From the NCBI GenBank assembly GCA_030696045.1, contig JAUYNO010000034.1:1-64000 (forward strand): 64,000 nucleotides of DNA, in the 5' to 3' direction. This DNA comes from Stagnimonas sp. (lineage in GTDB: Bacteria > Pseudomonadota > Gammaproteobacteria > Nevskiales > Nevskiaceae). A model generated the notes under the pieces. It ran no database searches and was not told the origin of the DNA. It was given only the letters and a program-made list of their open reading frames with translations. The position numbers and the translations under genes are program-made. Below, in pieces: positions 19,297 through 29,149 of the stretch (positions are counted from its first letter, which is position 1; every line of letters starts with the position of its first letter).

Positions 19297-22029
19297 TCAG
19301 CGCCTGACGGCGCTCGTTTTCAGGAACGCCGTCTGCAGCTCGACGGCCTGGCGTGTCCAGCGGTGGTCCTCGCCGAGCGTCTTGCGCAGCAGCGTCACCG
19401 ATTGCTCGAACAAGGCGGCGGCCTGCTCCGGACTACCCCGGTGGGCGAGGCTGTCGGCGAGGGCATAGCTCATCACCCCCAGGCTCCAGTGATCGGCCGG
19501 ATAGGCCTTGTGCGCCAGCTCCAGCGTGCGTCGCTGCAGCACTTCCGCGCGCTGCCATTCGCCCAGCGCCGCCAGGGTGAGGCCGATGTGATGCGCCTCG
19601 GTCAGCGTGTCCGGATGCCCTTCGCCGTTGAGTCGCTTCTCGATGGCATAGACCCGCTCGAACAGCGGCAGGGCGCGCCTCGGATCGCCCCGTTCCTTCA
19701 CCAGGCCGGCCATGTTGTTGAGCAGGATGCGGCTGATCAGGTGATCCTCCCCGTAGCGCGCCAGCCGCAGTTCCAGGGCATGGCCCATGTGCTGTTCGGC
19801 TTCGTCGTAGCGCTTCAGCCACTGATAGACGCCGCCCAGCTCCGCCTCGGCGTTGAGCGTCAGGTCATGGCCCTCGCCCAGGGTCTGTCGCGCCAGCGCG
19901 TAGGCCGGTTCCAGCACCCGCAGGGATTCCTCGTTGCGATCAATCAGCCGCAGCGCCGCGCCCAGCCCCTGCATGGCGTTGATCGAGCGCGCATCGGCCG
20001 GACCGTAGAGCCGCCGCAGGCGCTCGAGCACGTCGCGGAACACCGTGATCGCGGGCTCCATCCGGCCGGCGGTCCAGTAAGCCTCGCCCAGCCGTTCGAG
20101 CAAGTCGGCGGTATCCGGGCTGTCGGGGCCCAACTCGCTTTCGTAGCGCCCGCGCAGGGCTTCCAGCGCCTGGATCGCGCCGTCGTAATCGCCCTTGCGG
20201 AACCGCAGCCAGGCCAGGGCCGTCTCGCGTCCCAGCAGATGGTTTTTCGGTGCGTCGGCATCGGGCACATAGGCCGCGAGCGCCGCCTGCGCCTGTGCCT
20301 GGTCGTCCTGGCTCAGGTACAGCCAGACCCGCGCGAGCCGCACCTCGTCGAGGCTGCCGGGCGGTGCCTTCGCCAGCGCGGCATCGAACTGCGCGCCCGC
20401 TTCGGGGTACTGGGCCAGCCCGACATAGGCCTTGCCGATGGCCAGCCGCACCGCGGCTTCAAGCTCCGGCTGCTCGGGAAAGCGCGCGCCGACCCGCTTG
20501 GCCGCCTGCGCCAGCACCTCCTGCACCGGCACGTCCTTGCGGCCGCTGTTGAGCGGGTTGGCGGCGGCCAGCAGGTCATCGACCAGGAAGCGGTTGACCG
20601 CCTGCGCGACCTTCTTGTCGGCCTGCGCGGCGCGTGCCGAGGCCAGGGCGGCCTCGCCGGCCCGACGCGCCTGCAAGTACAGCCAGGCGGTCGAGCAGAT
20701 GCCGGCGACCAGCACCAGACTGAGAGCGGCCAGCCAGGGCCGGCGGGCCCGGATGCGCTGCAGGCGCGCGCGCAGCTGCGCGTCCTCGGCCTCGCGGCGC
20801 TGTCGCGCCGCGTGCTCGGCGCGGCGCCGGTCCAGGCTGCGCAGCCGGTCCGCCAGAGTCTGGGCATCGGCGAGCCGGCGTGCCGGCTGCAGGTCGGCGC
20901 AGGCAGCGATGTCCGCGCGCAGCAACTCGTCCTCGACCCCCCGCTCCCAGCCGGGCGCCAGCGGCCGGCGCAGGTCGCCGACCAGCAGCTGGTACAGGAT
21001 CACGCCGAGCGCGTAGAGGTCCGAGCGCACCGTCGGCGGCTGGCCGGCGACCACCTCCGGCGCCAGGTACAGCGGCGTGCCGCTGGTCGCCTCGCTCGCG
21101 GACAGCGTCTGGGTGAAGCCGAGCCGGGTGATGTTGAGCGCTGACAGCTGATCGCCGTCGAGCACGCCGCCGCTGCCGAAGTCGGCGAGCTGGATGTGGG
21201 GTGCGCCCGCGGCATCGGGCACCACCAGCAGGTTGCCGGGCTTCAGGTCCTTGTGCAGCACGCCGGCCTGGTGCGCGCAGGCCAGGGCCTCGGCCGCTTC
21301 GGCGACAAAGGCCAGGCGCTGTGCCAGCGGCACGGCGTCGAAGCCGCCCTGCGCGGCGATCCACGCCGGTAGCGAGCCGCCTGCGGCGTACTCCATCTCC
21401 ACGAACCAGGGGGCGGTATCCAGGTTCCAGTCGAGCAGGTGCGGCAGGTCGCGGCGCTCGCCGAAGCTGTCCTTGAGCAGCCGGAACAGGGTGATCTCGC
21501 GCTTGAGGCCGCGCAGGCCCTCGGCGTCGTGCGCGAACTTGAACACCCGGTCCTCGCCGGACCTGGTCTGCCGGACTTTCCAGACTTCGCCGCGCCCGCC
21601 CTGCAGCTGCTCGCTCAGCACCCAGTTGGGGCGGCCGGGCGGATGGTCGCCGGCCTTGAGGCGCGCGATCGGCGCGGCGCCGTGGCGGTGCTCGCACTGC
21701 ACCTCGGCCACGAACTGATAGCCGTGCCCGTAGGCGGTGCGGATCAGCAGCTGCTCCTCGTCGCCGAGCAGCTGGCGCAGCTTGGCCATGGTTTTCGACA
21801 GCACCGATTCGCTCGGGATACGCCCGGGCCAGACGTTCTCCAGCAGCTCGTCCTTGGTGACCACCTCGCCGGCATGACGCAGCAGGAACAGCAGCAGCTG
21901 CAGCGGCTTGGGTTCGGTTTCGACGCGGACGCCGTGCACCCGCAGTTCCAGGCTGCGCTCGTCGAGGCTGCGCCCGGCGAACTGCCAGCTGAGGTTGCCG
22001 CCATTCCCCTCGGGCGCCTCGCTTGCCAT
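19297..22029 (-). CDS. Ser/Thr protein kinase with N-terminal OmpR-type DNA-binding domain and C-terminal TPRs
   Basis: A 910-residue protein. Residues about 12-112 form a winged helix of the OmpR/CadC type (LLLFLLRHAGEVVTKDELLENVWPG, VLSKTMAKLRQLLGD, TAYGHGYQF). About 135-400 is a Hanks-type kinase: a degenerate glycine loop GGRGEVWKV, catalytic Lys in VFKFA (about 164), HKDLKPGN (about 259; Lys instead of the usual Arg of HRD), DFG at 283 and YLAPEV. A single membrane helix follows at about 431-453, then TPR repeats to the C terminus. This places kinase and DNA-binding domains in the cytoplasm and the TPRs in the periplasm. The divergent partner begins 117 bases away and may be its target. 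The frame is open much further upstream, but that is antisense to the next gene. Confidence 0.85.
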   Translation of the reverse strand: MASEAPEGNGGNLSWQFAGRSLDERSLELRVHGVRVETEPKPLQLLLFLLRHAGEVVTKDELLENVWPGRIPSESVLSKTMAKLRQLLGDEEQLLIRTAYGHGYQFVAEVQCEHRHGAAPIARLKAGDHPPGRPNWVLSEQLQGGRGEVWKVRQTRSGEDRVFKFAHDAEGLRGLKREITLFRLLKDSFGERRDLPHLLDWNLDTAPWFVEMEYAAGGSLPAWIAAQGGFDAVPLAQRLAFVAEAAEALACAHQAGVLHKDLKPGNLLVVPDAAGAPHIQLADFGSGGVLDGDQLSALNITRLGFTQTLSASEATSGTPLYLAPEVVAGQPPTVRSDLYALGVILYQLLVGDLRRPLAPGWERGVEDELLRADIAACADLQPARRLADAQTLADRLRSLDRRRAEHAARQRREAEDAQLRARLQRIRARRPWLAALSLVLVAGICSTAWLYLQARRAGEAALASARAAQADKKVAQAVNRFLVDDLLAAANPLNSGRKDVPVQEVLAQAAKRVGARFPEQPELEAAVRLAIGKAYVGLAQYPEAGAQFDAALAKAPPGSLDEVRLARVWLYLSQDDQAQAQAALAAYVPDADAPKNHLLGRETALAWLRFRKGDYDGAIQALEALRGRYESELGPDSPDTADLLERLGEAYWTAGRMEPAITVFRDVLERLRRLYGPADARSINAMQGLGAALRLIDRNEESLRVLEPAYALARQTLGEGHDLTLNAEAELGGVYQWLKRYDEAEQHMGHALELRLARYGEDHLISRILLNNMAGLVKERGDPRRALPLFERVYAIEKRLNGEGHPDTLTEAHHIGLTLAALGEWQRAEVLQRRTLELAHKAYPADHWSLGVMSYALADSLAHRGSPEQAAALFEQSVTLLRKTLGEDHRWTRQAVELQTAFLKTSAVRR

Positions 22030-22146
22030 CACAAGTCCCTGATCGGCTTGAGGTTCGGAATTGTTCGGAGTTGTTCCGCAGAAGTTCAGGACTGTATCTG
22101 CGGACCGGTCCAGATTAGCACCGCCACCAACACAGGGAGAGGGCAC

Positions 22147-25100
22147 ATGGCGCAGATCGGCGGGCTGTCGAACGGACGCAACAAGGGAGCGCTGCTGGCG
22201 CTGATGCTGGCTGGCGCAGCCGGCCTGCTCCTGGCCAGGACGCCGCCGCCGACCAAGCTGGCGGTGCCGATACCGGAGGTGCCGACCCCGGCGATGGGCA
22301 CCGCTCAGATCCCCTTCGAACTCAACCGGGGCCAGGCCGCCCCCGAGGTCGCCTTCCTGGCACGCACCTTCGCCGGCCCGCTGGAAGTGCTGCGCGACGG
22401 CCGCTGGCGCTACCGCCTGGCCGGCACCGACATCACCGAGACGCCGGTCGATGCCGCCGCGCCGGTGGTGAGCGGCACTGAGGTAGCGGTGGCGCAGGTC
22501 AGCTACTACATCGGTCGCGAGTCCAGCCGCTGGCTGAGTGCGGTGCCGACCTACACCGGGGTCAGCTTGGGCGAGCCCTGGCCCGGCGTGCGCCTGAGCC
22601 TGCAGGCGCGCGGCGACAACGTCGAAAAGATCTTCACGCTCGCGCCCGGCGCCGATGCCGGGCGCATCCGCTTGCACAGTTCGGAAGCCGCCCGGATCGA
22701 TGAGGATGGGCAGCTGCAGCTGGGCGCACTGACCCTGTCGGCGCCCATCGCCTACCAGCAGGTGGACGGACGCCGTCGCGGCGTCGAGGTCGCCTATCAA
22801 CTGCGGGGCGGTGACTACGGCTTCCGGCTCGGCGCCTACGACCGCGACCGGGAACTGGTGATCGACCCCATCATCCGCGCCACCACCCTGGGTGCCAGTG
22901 CCGCCGAGGCGGCGGACCGGGTGCTGGTCGATCCCAGCAGTGGCGATGTGCTGATCACCGGCTTTTCGCGGATCGAGGGGCGCACCGTGCCCGGCACCGA
23001 GGGCGGTGCCTTTCCGACCCGAGTTGCCGGGGCACTCTACGTAGCGCGCTTCAGTGGCGACCTGAAGACACTCAAGCAGGCCACCTACTTCGGCGGCGCC
23101 ACCGGCCTGAGCGAGCCGCAGCTGACGGTGCGTTCCCTGATCCGCAATCCGGCGGACGGCAGCATCTACATCGCCGGCGGCACCATCTGCACGGATCTGC
23201 CGGGCACCGCCGGCAGCTTCCAGCCCCAGCACGGCGACGCCGGCGGCAACGACAGCGTCAGCGATGCCTTCGTGGCCCGCTTCAGCGCCGATCTGCGCAG
23301 CCTGCTCCGCACCAGCTACCTCGGCACGCCGGGCTATGACGACGCCGGCCCCCTGCTGTTCAACCCGGTCAACAACGACCTCTACCTGGCGGGGGCCAGC
23401 AGCAACGGCCAGCTGCTGCCGGCGCGGACCGGCGCCGCGCAGCCCGGCAGCGACAATGGCGGTGGCGCCGATGCCTTCCTCGCCCGGATCAAGCCCGACC
23501 TCAGCGCGGTGGTGCGCACCACCCTGCACGCCACCGTGTCCAATCCCGACGGCTACGGCGGCAATGCCTACGGTTCGGCGCTGGCGGTCGATCCGGTCTC
23601 CGGCGACCTGTTCCTGGCCGGCTTGATCGACGCCACGGAGATGCCGGGGACAGCCGGCGCCTTCAAGACCAGCAATCCGCGCCGGGACCCCGACGGCTTC
23701 ATCGCGAGATTCACCCCGGACCTGGCGACCCGTATCCGGGCCAGCTACCTCGGCGGCAACGGCTACGAGGATATTGCCAAGGTGCTGGTTCATCCCGACA
23801 ACGGCGACCTCTACCTGATGGGGCCGACCGCCTCGGATGACTTTCCCAAGATGGCGGGCGGCCTGCAGCCCAGCCGCGCCAGCGGCTCGATCGCGATCTA
23901 CCTCGCGCGGGTCAAGCCCGATCTGACGGAACTGAAGCAGGGCACCTACCTGGGCGGCACCAACGACAACGCCGGCAACGCGCTGGCGGTCCTGACCGAC
24001 GGCCAGCTGCTGGTGGGCGGCGCCTCGGGCAGCCGCGATTTCCCCTTCATCAGCGCGGGCGTCCAGCCGAACGCGACCTTCGGCTTCTCGGTGGGCGTGC
24101 TGGTCAAGATCAATGCGGCGCTGACCGCCGCCGGTGGCGGCACCGCGATCTACGGCAACAACGGCAACAACAACAGCCCGATCCTCGACGTCGCCTACGA
24201 CGCCGCCAACGACCAGATCCTGGCCGCCGGTTCGGTCAGCGTGCGCGGTGATACCCCTGATAACAATTTCCCCGCCGGCTGCGGCTACAACGGACGGGCG
24301 CCGGCCAGTGGCGTCAGTCCGTTCGTGGCCCGCTACGCCAGTGACCTGAGCGCCCAGCCCTCGGACACCACGCCCGATGCCTTCGGCTTCGCCGACCAGG
24401 AAGGCGTGCCGACCAGTGCCGACATCACCTCTGAGCCCTACGTGATCAGCGGCCTCGGGCCGACCGACTACATTCCGATCACGGTCAGCAACGGCGTCTA
24501 CAGCGTCAACGGCAGCGCGTTCGGCAATGGTCCCAACGAGCACTTTCACCAGGTGCCGACCCTGCTGCAGAACTGCGACGTCATCCGCCTGCAGCACCGC
24601 TCGGCCGCGACGGTGCCGGGCACGGTCACCACCACGCTGAGCATCAACGGCGTCACCGGCAGCTTCACCAGCAATACCGGCACCAGCGGCGTGCAGCCCT
24701 TCGAGTTCGCGCCGCAGGCCGACGCCGAGCCGGATAGCCTGGTGATCTCGGCGCCGGTGAGCATCGCGGGGCCGACCGTGCCGGCACCGATCAGCGTCAG
24801 CGATGGCGAGTACAGCATTGATGGCGCCACCTTCCGCAGCGACAACGCCACGGTCAGCGCCGGCAGCACGGTGCGGCTGCGGCTGCGCAGTGCCGAGGCC
24901 TACGCGACCGAAGCGGCAGCCACGCTCAGTGTCGGCGACCAGAGCGCGAGCTTCCGCGTCACCACCCGCGAGGCCGACCGCCAGCCCGAGGGCTTCGACT
25001 TTCTCGACCAGACCGGTCGCGAGCGCGACACCCTGATCGAGTCGAACGTGGTGACCATTGCCGGCATCGAGGCGCCGGCGCCGATCAGCATCAGCGGCGG

Positions 25101-26988
25101 CGAGTATCGCGTCATCGGTGTCGGCGCCTACGGCACCGCCAGCGGTGAAGTCGCCGAGGGCCAGCAAGTGCAGCTGCGGCTGCGCTCGGCACCGGACTTC
25201 GAGGCCATGCGTAGCGCCAGCGTCAGCATCGGCGGCGTCATGGACAGCTTCAGCGTCACCACCCGCGCCGCGCGCAGCACGCCGGATGCGTTCAGCTTTG
25301 CGCACGCCAACGGAGTCGAGCCGGGCAGCACGCCGGTGTCGAACGAGGTCACCCTGAGCGGTCTGGAGCGTCCGGTGCCGATCGCGGTCAGCGGCGGTCG
25401 CTACAGCCTCAATGGCGGCAGCTTCACCAGCGCGGCCGGCGAGGTCAGTGCCGGAACCCGGGTGCGGGTGAACCTCGATGCCTCGCCGAACTACGCACAG
25501 AGCCGCACCGCGACGCTCAACGTCAACGGCGCGATGGCCGGCTTCACCGCCACCACGCGCGGGGCTGCCACGACGCCGCGTCAGTTCAATTTCGCTGGCC
25601 GCAACAACGTCGAGCCGGACCAGCTCTATGAATCCGAGGTGGTGACGCCGCAGGGCCTGGAGGCGCCGACGCGCATCAGCGTCTTCAATGGCGAGTACCG
25701 CATCAACCAGGGCAGCTACACCACGACGGAGGGTGCGCTGCTTCCGGGCCAGACCGTGCAGGTCCGCATCCGCTCGCCCAAGCTGTTCCACACCGAGGGG
25801 CTGCTGCAGCTGTTCATCGGCGCCGAACCGGAGACTTCGGTCTCGAACGGCTTCAGCGTCGTGGTCCGCAATGGAGATGAGACGCCGAACCCCTTCCAGT
25901 TCGCCGACAAGCAGTACGTCGAGCCTTCAACTTTTATCGAGTCCGACGAGGTGGTGATCGCCGGACTGGAGCGCTTCGCCCGGGTTTTCGCCGGCAGTCC
26001 CAACTCCACGGCCGAGTACCGCATCAACGACGGAGCCTGGACCCACGAGGCCGGAACGATCGCCAACGGGGATCGCCTGCGGGTGCGGGTACGTTCCTCG
26101 GCCGATGCGCGCTATGTGGAATCCAGCGCCAGCGTGCAGGTGGGCACCTACACCACGACCTTCCGCAATTTCACCCGTTGCGCCGATCCGGCCGCGCGAG
26201 TCGATGCGGTATTTCCCACCGTCTATGGCCAGGATCCGGTGGGTGGCGACACCCGCTCGGTGAGCAGGTTGATGTGCGGACTGCCGCAAGGCGCGCTCGA
26301 CATCCGGCCGGTCACCCCGGGCTGCCTGTACCAGGTCGGTAGTCGCAACCCGACCCGCAATGCCTCGGGCATCAGCAACGGCGAGGCTCTGACCCTGATC
26401 GTGCAGCGCCTCAGTGGCTTCGCCGTGCGGACTGATTGCGAGTACGCGATCGGCTCACAAGGCGGGGTCGGTGGGATTCGCTATCGCTTCAGCGCGGTGA
26501 CCAGCGGCGCGGTCGGGGCGACGGTGCAGGGGCCGTCCGGCGCCCTGGTGGTGACGCCCTCGATCGGCATGATCCAGAACCTGCGCCTGGTCCCGCCACC
26601 GCCGCTGGGCGAGCTGCCGCCGGGCATGAGCTTCCGCACCGGCTTCCTGAGTTTCGAGGTCGCCAACATCGCGCCGGGCTCCACCGTCGAGATGCGTCTG
26701 GACGTGCCCAGCACGCTGCCGCTGCCGACGGGGGTGGTCAAGTGCCAGACCCTCGGCGGCTGCGCGGTCATACCCTCGACCATCGTCGGGCGGCAGGTGC
26801 GCTTCCAGGTGACCGATGGCGGCGTCGGCGACGAGGATGGCCGCACCGATGGCCGCATCAGCGATCCCTTCGGCGTCGCCTTCCCCGGCGACAGCACCCT
26901 GACCGCCACCAGCAGCGGCGGTGCGCTGGGCGGCAGTGCGCTGGCGGGACTCGGCCTGCTGCTGGGCTGGCGACGCCGGCGGCGCTAG
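22147..26988 (+). CDS. Large exported SBBP-repeat protein with Ig-like repeats and Gly-Gly C-terminal tag
   Basis: A 1613-residue protein. A hydrophobic export segment lies at about 14-30. FELNRGQAAPEVAFLAR and the region to about 730 carry SBBP-type propeller repeats (YLGG..., DAFVARFS, ASYLGGNGYEDIAKVLVHPDNGDLYLMG). Six Ig-like repeats of about 100 residues fill about 740-1344. The C terminus has a Gly-rich stretch, a hydrophobic helix and RRRRR, resembling GlyGly-CTERM sorting signals. The ATG at 22147 has GGGAGAGG just upstream. It was probably acquired or evolved as a surface protein; adhesion or substrate binding is plausible but unproven. Divergent from the kinase gene. Confidence 0.83.
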   Translation: MAQIGGLSNGRNKGALLALMLAGAAGLLLARTPPPTKLAVPIPEVPTPAMGTAQIPFELNRGQAAPEVAFLARTFAGPLEVLRDGRWRYRLAGTDITETPVDAAAPVVSGTEVAVAQVSYYIGRESSRWLSAVPTYTGVSLGEPWPGVRLSLQARGDNVEKIFTLAPGADAGRIRLHSSEAARIDEDGQLQLGALTLSAPIAYQQVDGRRRGVEVAYQLRGGDYGFRLGAYDRDRELVIDPIIRATTLGASAAEAADRVLVDPSSGDVLITGFSRIEGRTVPGTEGGAFPTRVAGALYVARFSGDLKTLKQATYFGGATGLSEPQLTVRSLIRNPADGSIYIAGGTICTDLPGTAGSFQPQHGDAGGNDSVSDAFVARFSADLRSLLRTSYLGTPGYDDAGPLLFNPVNNDLYLAGASSNGQLLPARTGAAQPGSDNGGGADAFLARIKPDLSAVVRTTLHATVSNPDGYGGNAYGSALAVDPVSGDLFLAGLIDATEMPGTAGAFKTSNPRRDPDGFIARFTPDLATRIRASYLGGNGYEDIAKVLVHPDNGDLYLMGPTASDDFPKMAGGLQPSRASGSIAIYLARVKPDLTELKQGTYLGGTNDNAGNALAVLTDGQLLVGGASGSRDFPFISAGVQPNATFGFSVGVLVKINAALTAAGGGTAIYGNNGNNNSPILDVAYDAANDQILAAGSVSVRGDTPDNNFPAGCGYNGRAPASGVSPFVARYASDLSAQPSDTTPDAFGFADQEGVPTSADITSEPYVISGLGPTDYIPITVSNGVYSVNGSAFGNGPNEHFHQVPTLLQNCDVIRLQHRSAATVPGTVTTTLSINGVTGSFTSNTGTSGVQPFEFAPQADAEPDSLVISAPVSIAGPTVPAPISVSDGEYSIDGATFRSDNATVSAGSTVRLRLRSAEAYATEAAATLSVGDQSASFRVTTREADRQPEGFDFLDQTGRERDTLIESNVVTIAGIEAPAPISISGGEYRVIGVGAYGTASGEVAEGQQVQLRLRSAPDFEAMRSASVSIGGVMDSFSVTTRAARSTPDAFSFAHANGVEPGSTPVSNEVTLSGLERPVPIAVSGGRYSLNGGSFTSAAGEVSAGTRVRVNLDASPNYAQSRTATLNVNGAMAGFTATTRGAATTPRQFNFAGRNNVEPDQLYESEVVTPQGLEAPTRISVFNGEYRINQGSYTTTEGALLPGQTVQVRIRSPKLFHTEGLLQLFIGAEPETSVSNGFSVVVRNGDETPNPFQFADKQYVEPSTFIESDEVVIAGLERFARVFAGSPNSTAEYRINDGAWTHEAGTIANGDRLRVRVRSSADARYVESSASVQVGTYTTTFRNFTRCADPAARVDAVFPTVYGQDPVGGDTRSVSRLMCGLPQGALDIRPVTPGCLYQVGSRNPTRNASGISNGEALTLIVQRLSGFAVRTDCEYAIGSQGGVGGIRYRFSAVTSGAVGATVQGPSGALVVTPSIGMIQNLRLVPPPPLGELPPGMSFRTGFLSFEVANIAPGSTVEMRLDVPSTLPLPTGVVKCQTLGGCAVIPSTIVGRQVRFQVTDGGVGDEDGRTDGRISDPFGVAFPGDSTLTATSSGGALGGSALAGLGLLLGWRRRRR
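24361..26178 (+). repeat. Six tandem Ig-like repeats within the SBBP protein
   Basis: Units begin near 24361, 24688, 24979, 25273, 25570 and 25876, spaced 97-109 codons. Each starts with a PxxFxF motif, then a VExx..xS..V.I.GL segment, a GxYxIN strand and a terminal VTT or TTR. The last unit is the most divergent. One further copy of this module occurs in the phospholipase C gene (about 49060-49353, minus). Confidence 0.75.
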
Positions 26989-26995
26989 CCAACAC

Positions 26996-27029
26996 CATGG
27001 CCGCCGGGGCTTGGTACCCGGCGGCCATG
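26996..27029. terminator. Long hairpin after the SBBP gene
   Basis: Perfect 13-base stem CATGGCCGCCGGG/CCCGGCGGCCATG around an eight-base loop, eight bases after the stop codon. It lacks a T-run, so it may act as a strong RNA stabiliser or a partial terminator. Confidence 0.5.
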
Positions 27030-27038
27030 CCGACGCGA

Positions 27039-27056
27039 CTGTCAGCAGGCTGTAAA
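27039..27056 (+). promoter_or_regulatory. Candidate PHO box before the TonB receptor-phoX unit
   Basis: CTGTCAG-CAGG-CTGTAAA: two heptamers with an 11-base period, 11 of 14 matches to CTGTCAY repeats. Exactly ten bases downstream lies TACGCT (27067-27072), a weak -10 keeping the T, A and final T. It is 45 bases before the receptor ATG. Confidence 0.5.
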
Positions 27057-27101
27057 GCGCGTGCAATACGCTGCCTAGCTGTTCCCTTCGCGTTTTGTCC
27101 G

Positions 27102-29135
27102 ATGCGCCTTCTGTCCTTCGCGCTGCTGCTGCTGCTTGCCCCTGTCTGTCCCGCCGCCGATCCGGTGTCGGTGACCCTGGATACCGTGGTCAGCACTGCC
27201 ACCCGCAGCCAGCAGACGGTCGCCAACCTGCCGATCGCGGTGACGGTGGTGACGGCCGAGGAGCTGGACGAGGACACCGCCAGTTCGACGCCGGACCTGC
27301 TCGAACGGGCGCTGGGCGTCTATATCCAGAAGAGCAATCCGGGCGGTGGCTCGCCCATCCTCCGTGGCCTCACCGGCAAGCAGGTGCTGTTGCTGGTCGA
27401 CGGCTTGCGGCTCAACAACAGCTTCTACCGCGCCGGCCCGCACCAGTACCTCAACACCGTCGATCCCGCCAGCCTGGAGCGGATCGAGATCATCCGTGGC
27501 CCGGCCTCGGTGCTCTACGGCTCCGATGCCCTGGGCGGCGTGGTCAATCTCATCACCCGCGCACCGCGCGCGCGGTGCGGGCTCGACCTGGTGTTCGCCA
27601 AGACCCTCGACACTGCCTACAAGGGCGGCGCCACCAGCGCGCATCTGGAGGGCGACCGTTTCCGCGTCGGCGGCAGCTACAAGAAGCTCAACAGCCTGCG
27701 CGCCGGCGGCAAGCTCGAACAGCAGGCGGCGACCGGCTATGACGAATACGCCATCGACGCTGCCTACCGCCTGCCGCTGCCGGTCGGCGCGCTGACCCTG
27801 AGCCAGCAATACCTGGCCGCCAACGACGTGCCCAAGACCAGCGAGGTCACGCTCGGCAGCGCCGCCATCTACAACTACGAACCGCAGCGGCGCAGCCTGA
27901 TCCAGCTCGACTACGCAGCCGGCCGGCTCGGCCCGGTGGAACGCCTGCGCGCCAACCTCTCGCTCAGCCGGCAGGAGGAGGGCGAGTACGTGGTGCGCCG
28001 CGCGAGCCCGAGCAAGAGCACCGACGAGCGCAGCGTGGTGAGCACCCCGGCACTGCTGCTGCAGGCCGGCAACACGCTGGTCGCCGGCCCCGGCAGCCAC
28101 GGCCTGAGCTATGGCGTCGAGGCCAGCCGTGACCGCCTCGACACTCGCAAGACCTGCGTCCCCGGCGCCGCCAGCTGCTCGGCGGCCGAGGGCCGGCCGA
28201 CGGTTCCGGACGGTGCCAGCTACCAGTCCCTGGGCCTGTTCCTGCAGGACGAATGGAGCGGCCGCTGGGGCAGCCTGATCGCCGGCGGTCGCTACAGCGC
28301 CTACCAGGCCCGGGGCCGCGCCGCCGAGCAGGCGCTGGCGCTGGACGTCAGCCAGGCCACCGGCAGCCTGCAGGGCCTGTTGCGACTGAGCCCGCGCTGG
28401 GGCCTGATCGCCGGCCTGGCGCAGGGCTACCGGGCGCCGAACCTGGAGGACTTCTTCGGCCGCGTCGATTTCGGCGAGGAGATTCCCAATCTCGAACTGC
28501 GGCCCGAGACTTCGGTCGAGCAGCAACTCGGCCTGCGCTACCGCGACCCGCGCACCGAGGCCGAACTGTTCGTCTACCAGGCCGATTACCGGAACCTCAT
28601 CGAGCGCTCGCCCAGCTTCACCGTGGTCGAGGACGGCGAGACACGCACGGTGCGGCAACGCCGCAATCTCGCCGAGGCGCGCTACCAGGGCCTGGAATTC
28701 GGCCTGCGCCACACGCTAAACCGGCAGTGGTCGCTGGCCGGCAACGGCAGCTATACCCAGGGCGAGGACCAGCTGGGGCTTCCGCTGCGCCGGGTGCCGC
28801 CGTTCAACGGCGCGGTGTCGGCGCGCTACCAGGCCAGCCCGGCGCTGTTCGCCGAACTGGAACTGCGGCTGGCCGACGGCCAGGATCGCCTGTCCGCCGG
28901 CGACCGCGACGACCTGCGCATCTGCCCCGACGCGGCGAACAAGGCGAGCTGCGACGGCACGCCCGGCTACAGCCTGTGGCGGCTGGAAACCGGCTACCAG
29001 CGCCGGCCCGGCGAGCACTTCAACCTGGTGCTCGAAAACCTGGGCGACAAGCTCTACAAGACCCACGGTTCCGGCGTCTACGCCTCGGGCTTCGGCCTGC
29101 AGTTCGCCTACCGCAATACCTTCACCCTGTTCTGA
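27102..29135 (+). CDS. TonB-dependent outer-membrane receptor
   Basis: A 677-residue ligand-gated outer-membrane transporter. It has a signal peptide (LLSFALLLLLAPVCPAAD), a TonB box region (LDTVVSTATRSQQ) and a plug domain with PILRGLTGKQVLLLVDGLRLN, RAGPHQYLNTVDPASLERIEIIRGP and SVLYGSDALGGVVNLIT. A 22-strand barrel follows, ending in NTFTLF. The plug resembles haem or haemoglobin-type receptors, but the substrate is not determinable. It is 14 bases upstream of phoX, so co-expression is likely; transport of a phosphate ester, or of the iron or calcium that PhoX needs, would be logical. The frame is open upstream; the ATG at 27102 gives the signal peptide. Confidence 0.88.
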   Translation: MRLLSFALLLLLAPVCPAADPVSVTLDTVVSTATRSQQTVANLPIAVTVVTAEELDEDTASSTPDLLERALGVYIQKSNPGGGSPILRGLTGKQVLLLVDGLRLNNSFYRAGPHQYLNTVDPASLERIEIIRGPASVLYGSDALGGVVNLITRAPRARCGLDLVFAKTLDTAYKGGATSAHLEGDRFRVGGSYKKLNSLRAGGKLEQQAATGYDEYAIDAAYRLPLPVGALTLSQQYLAANDVPKTSEVTLGSAAIYNYEPQRRSLIQLDYAAGRLGPVERLRANLSLSRQEEGEYVVRRASPSKSTDERSVVSTPALLLQAGNTLVAGPGSHGLSYGVEASRDRLDTRKTCVPGAASCSAAEGRPTVPDGASYQSLGLFLQDEWSGRWGSLIAGGRYSAYQARGRAAEQALALDVSQATGSLQGLLRLSPRWGLIAGLAQGYRAPNLEDFFGRVDFGEEIPNLELRPETSVEQQLGLRYRDPRTEAELFVYQADYRNLIERSPSFTVVEDGETRTVRQRRNLAEARYQGLEFGLRHTLNRQWSLAGNGSYTQGEDQLGLPLRRVPPFNGAVSARYQASPALFAELELRLADGQDRLSAGDRDDLRICPDAANKASCDGTPGYSLWRLETGYQRRPGEHFNLVLENLGDKLYKTHGSGVYASGFGLQFAYRNTFTLF

Positions 29136-29149
29136 GCACCGAGACGCCC

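Noticed and set aside
19297-25791. A reverse-strand reading frame of more than 2100 codons spanning the kinase and the whole opposite-strand SBBP gene
   Set aside because: Only the part up to 22029 has recognisable domains; the extension is antisense to the SBBP coding region and reflects GC-rich codon bias.
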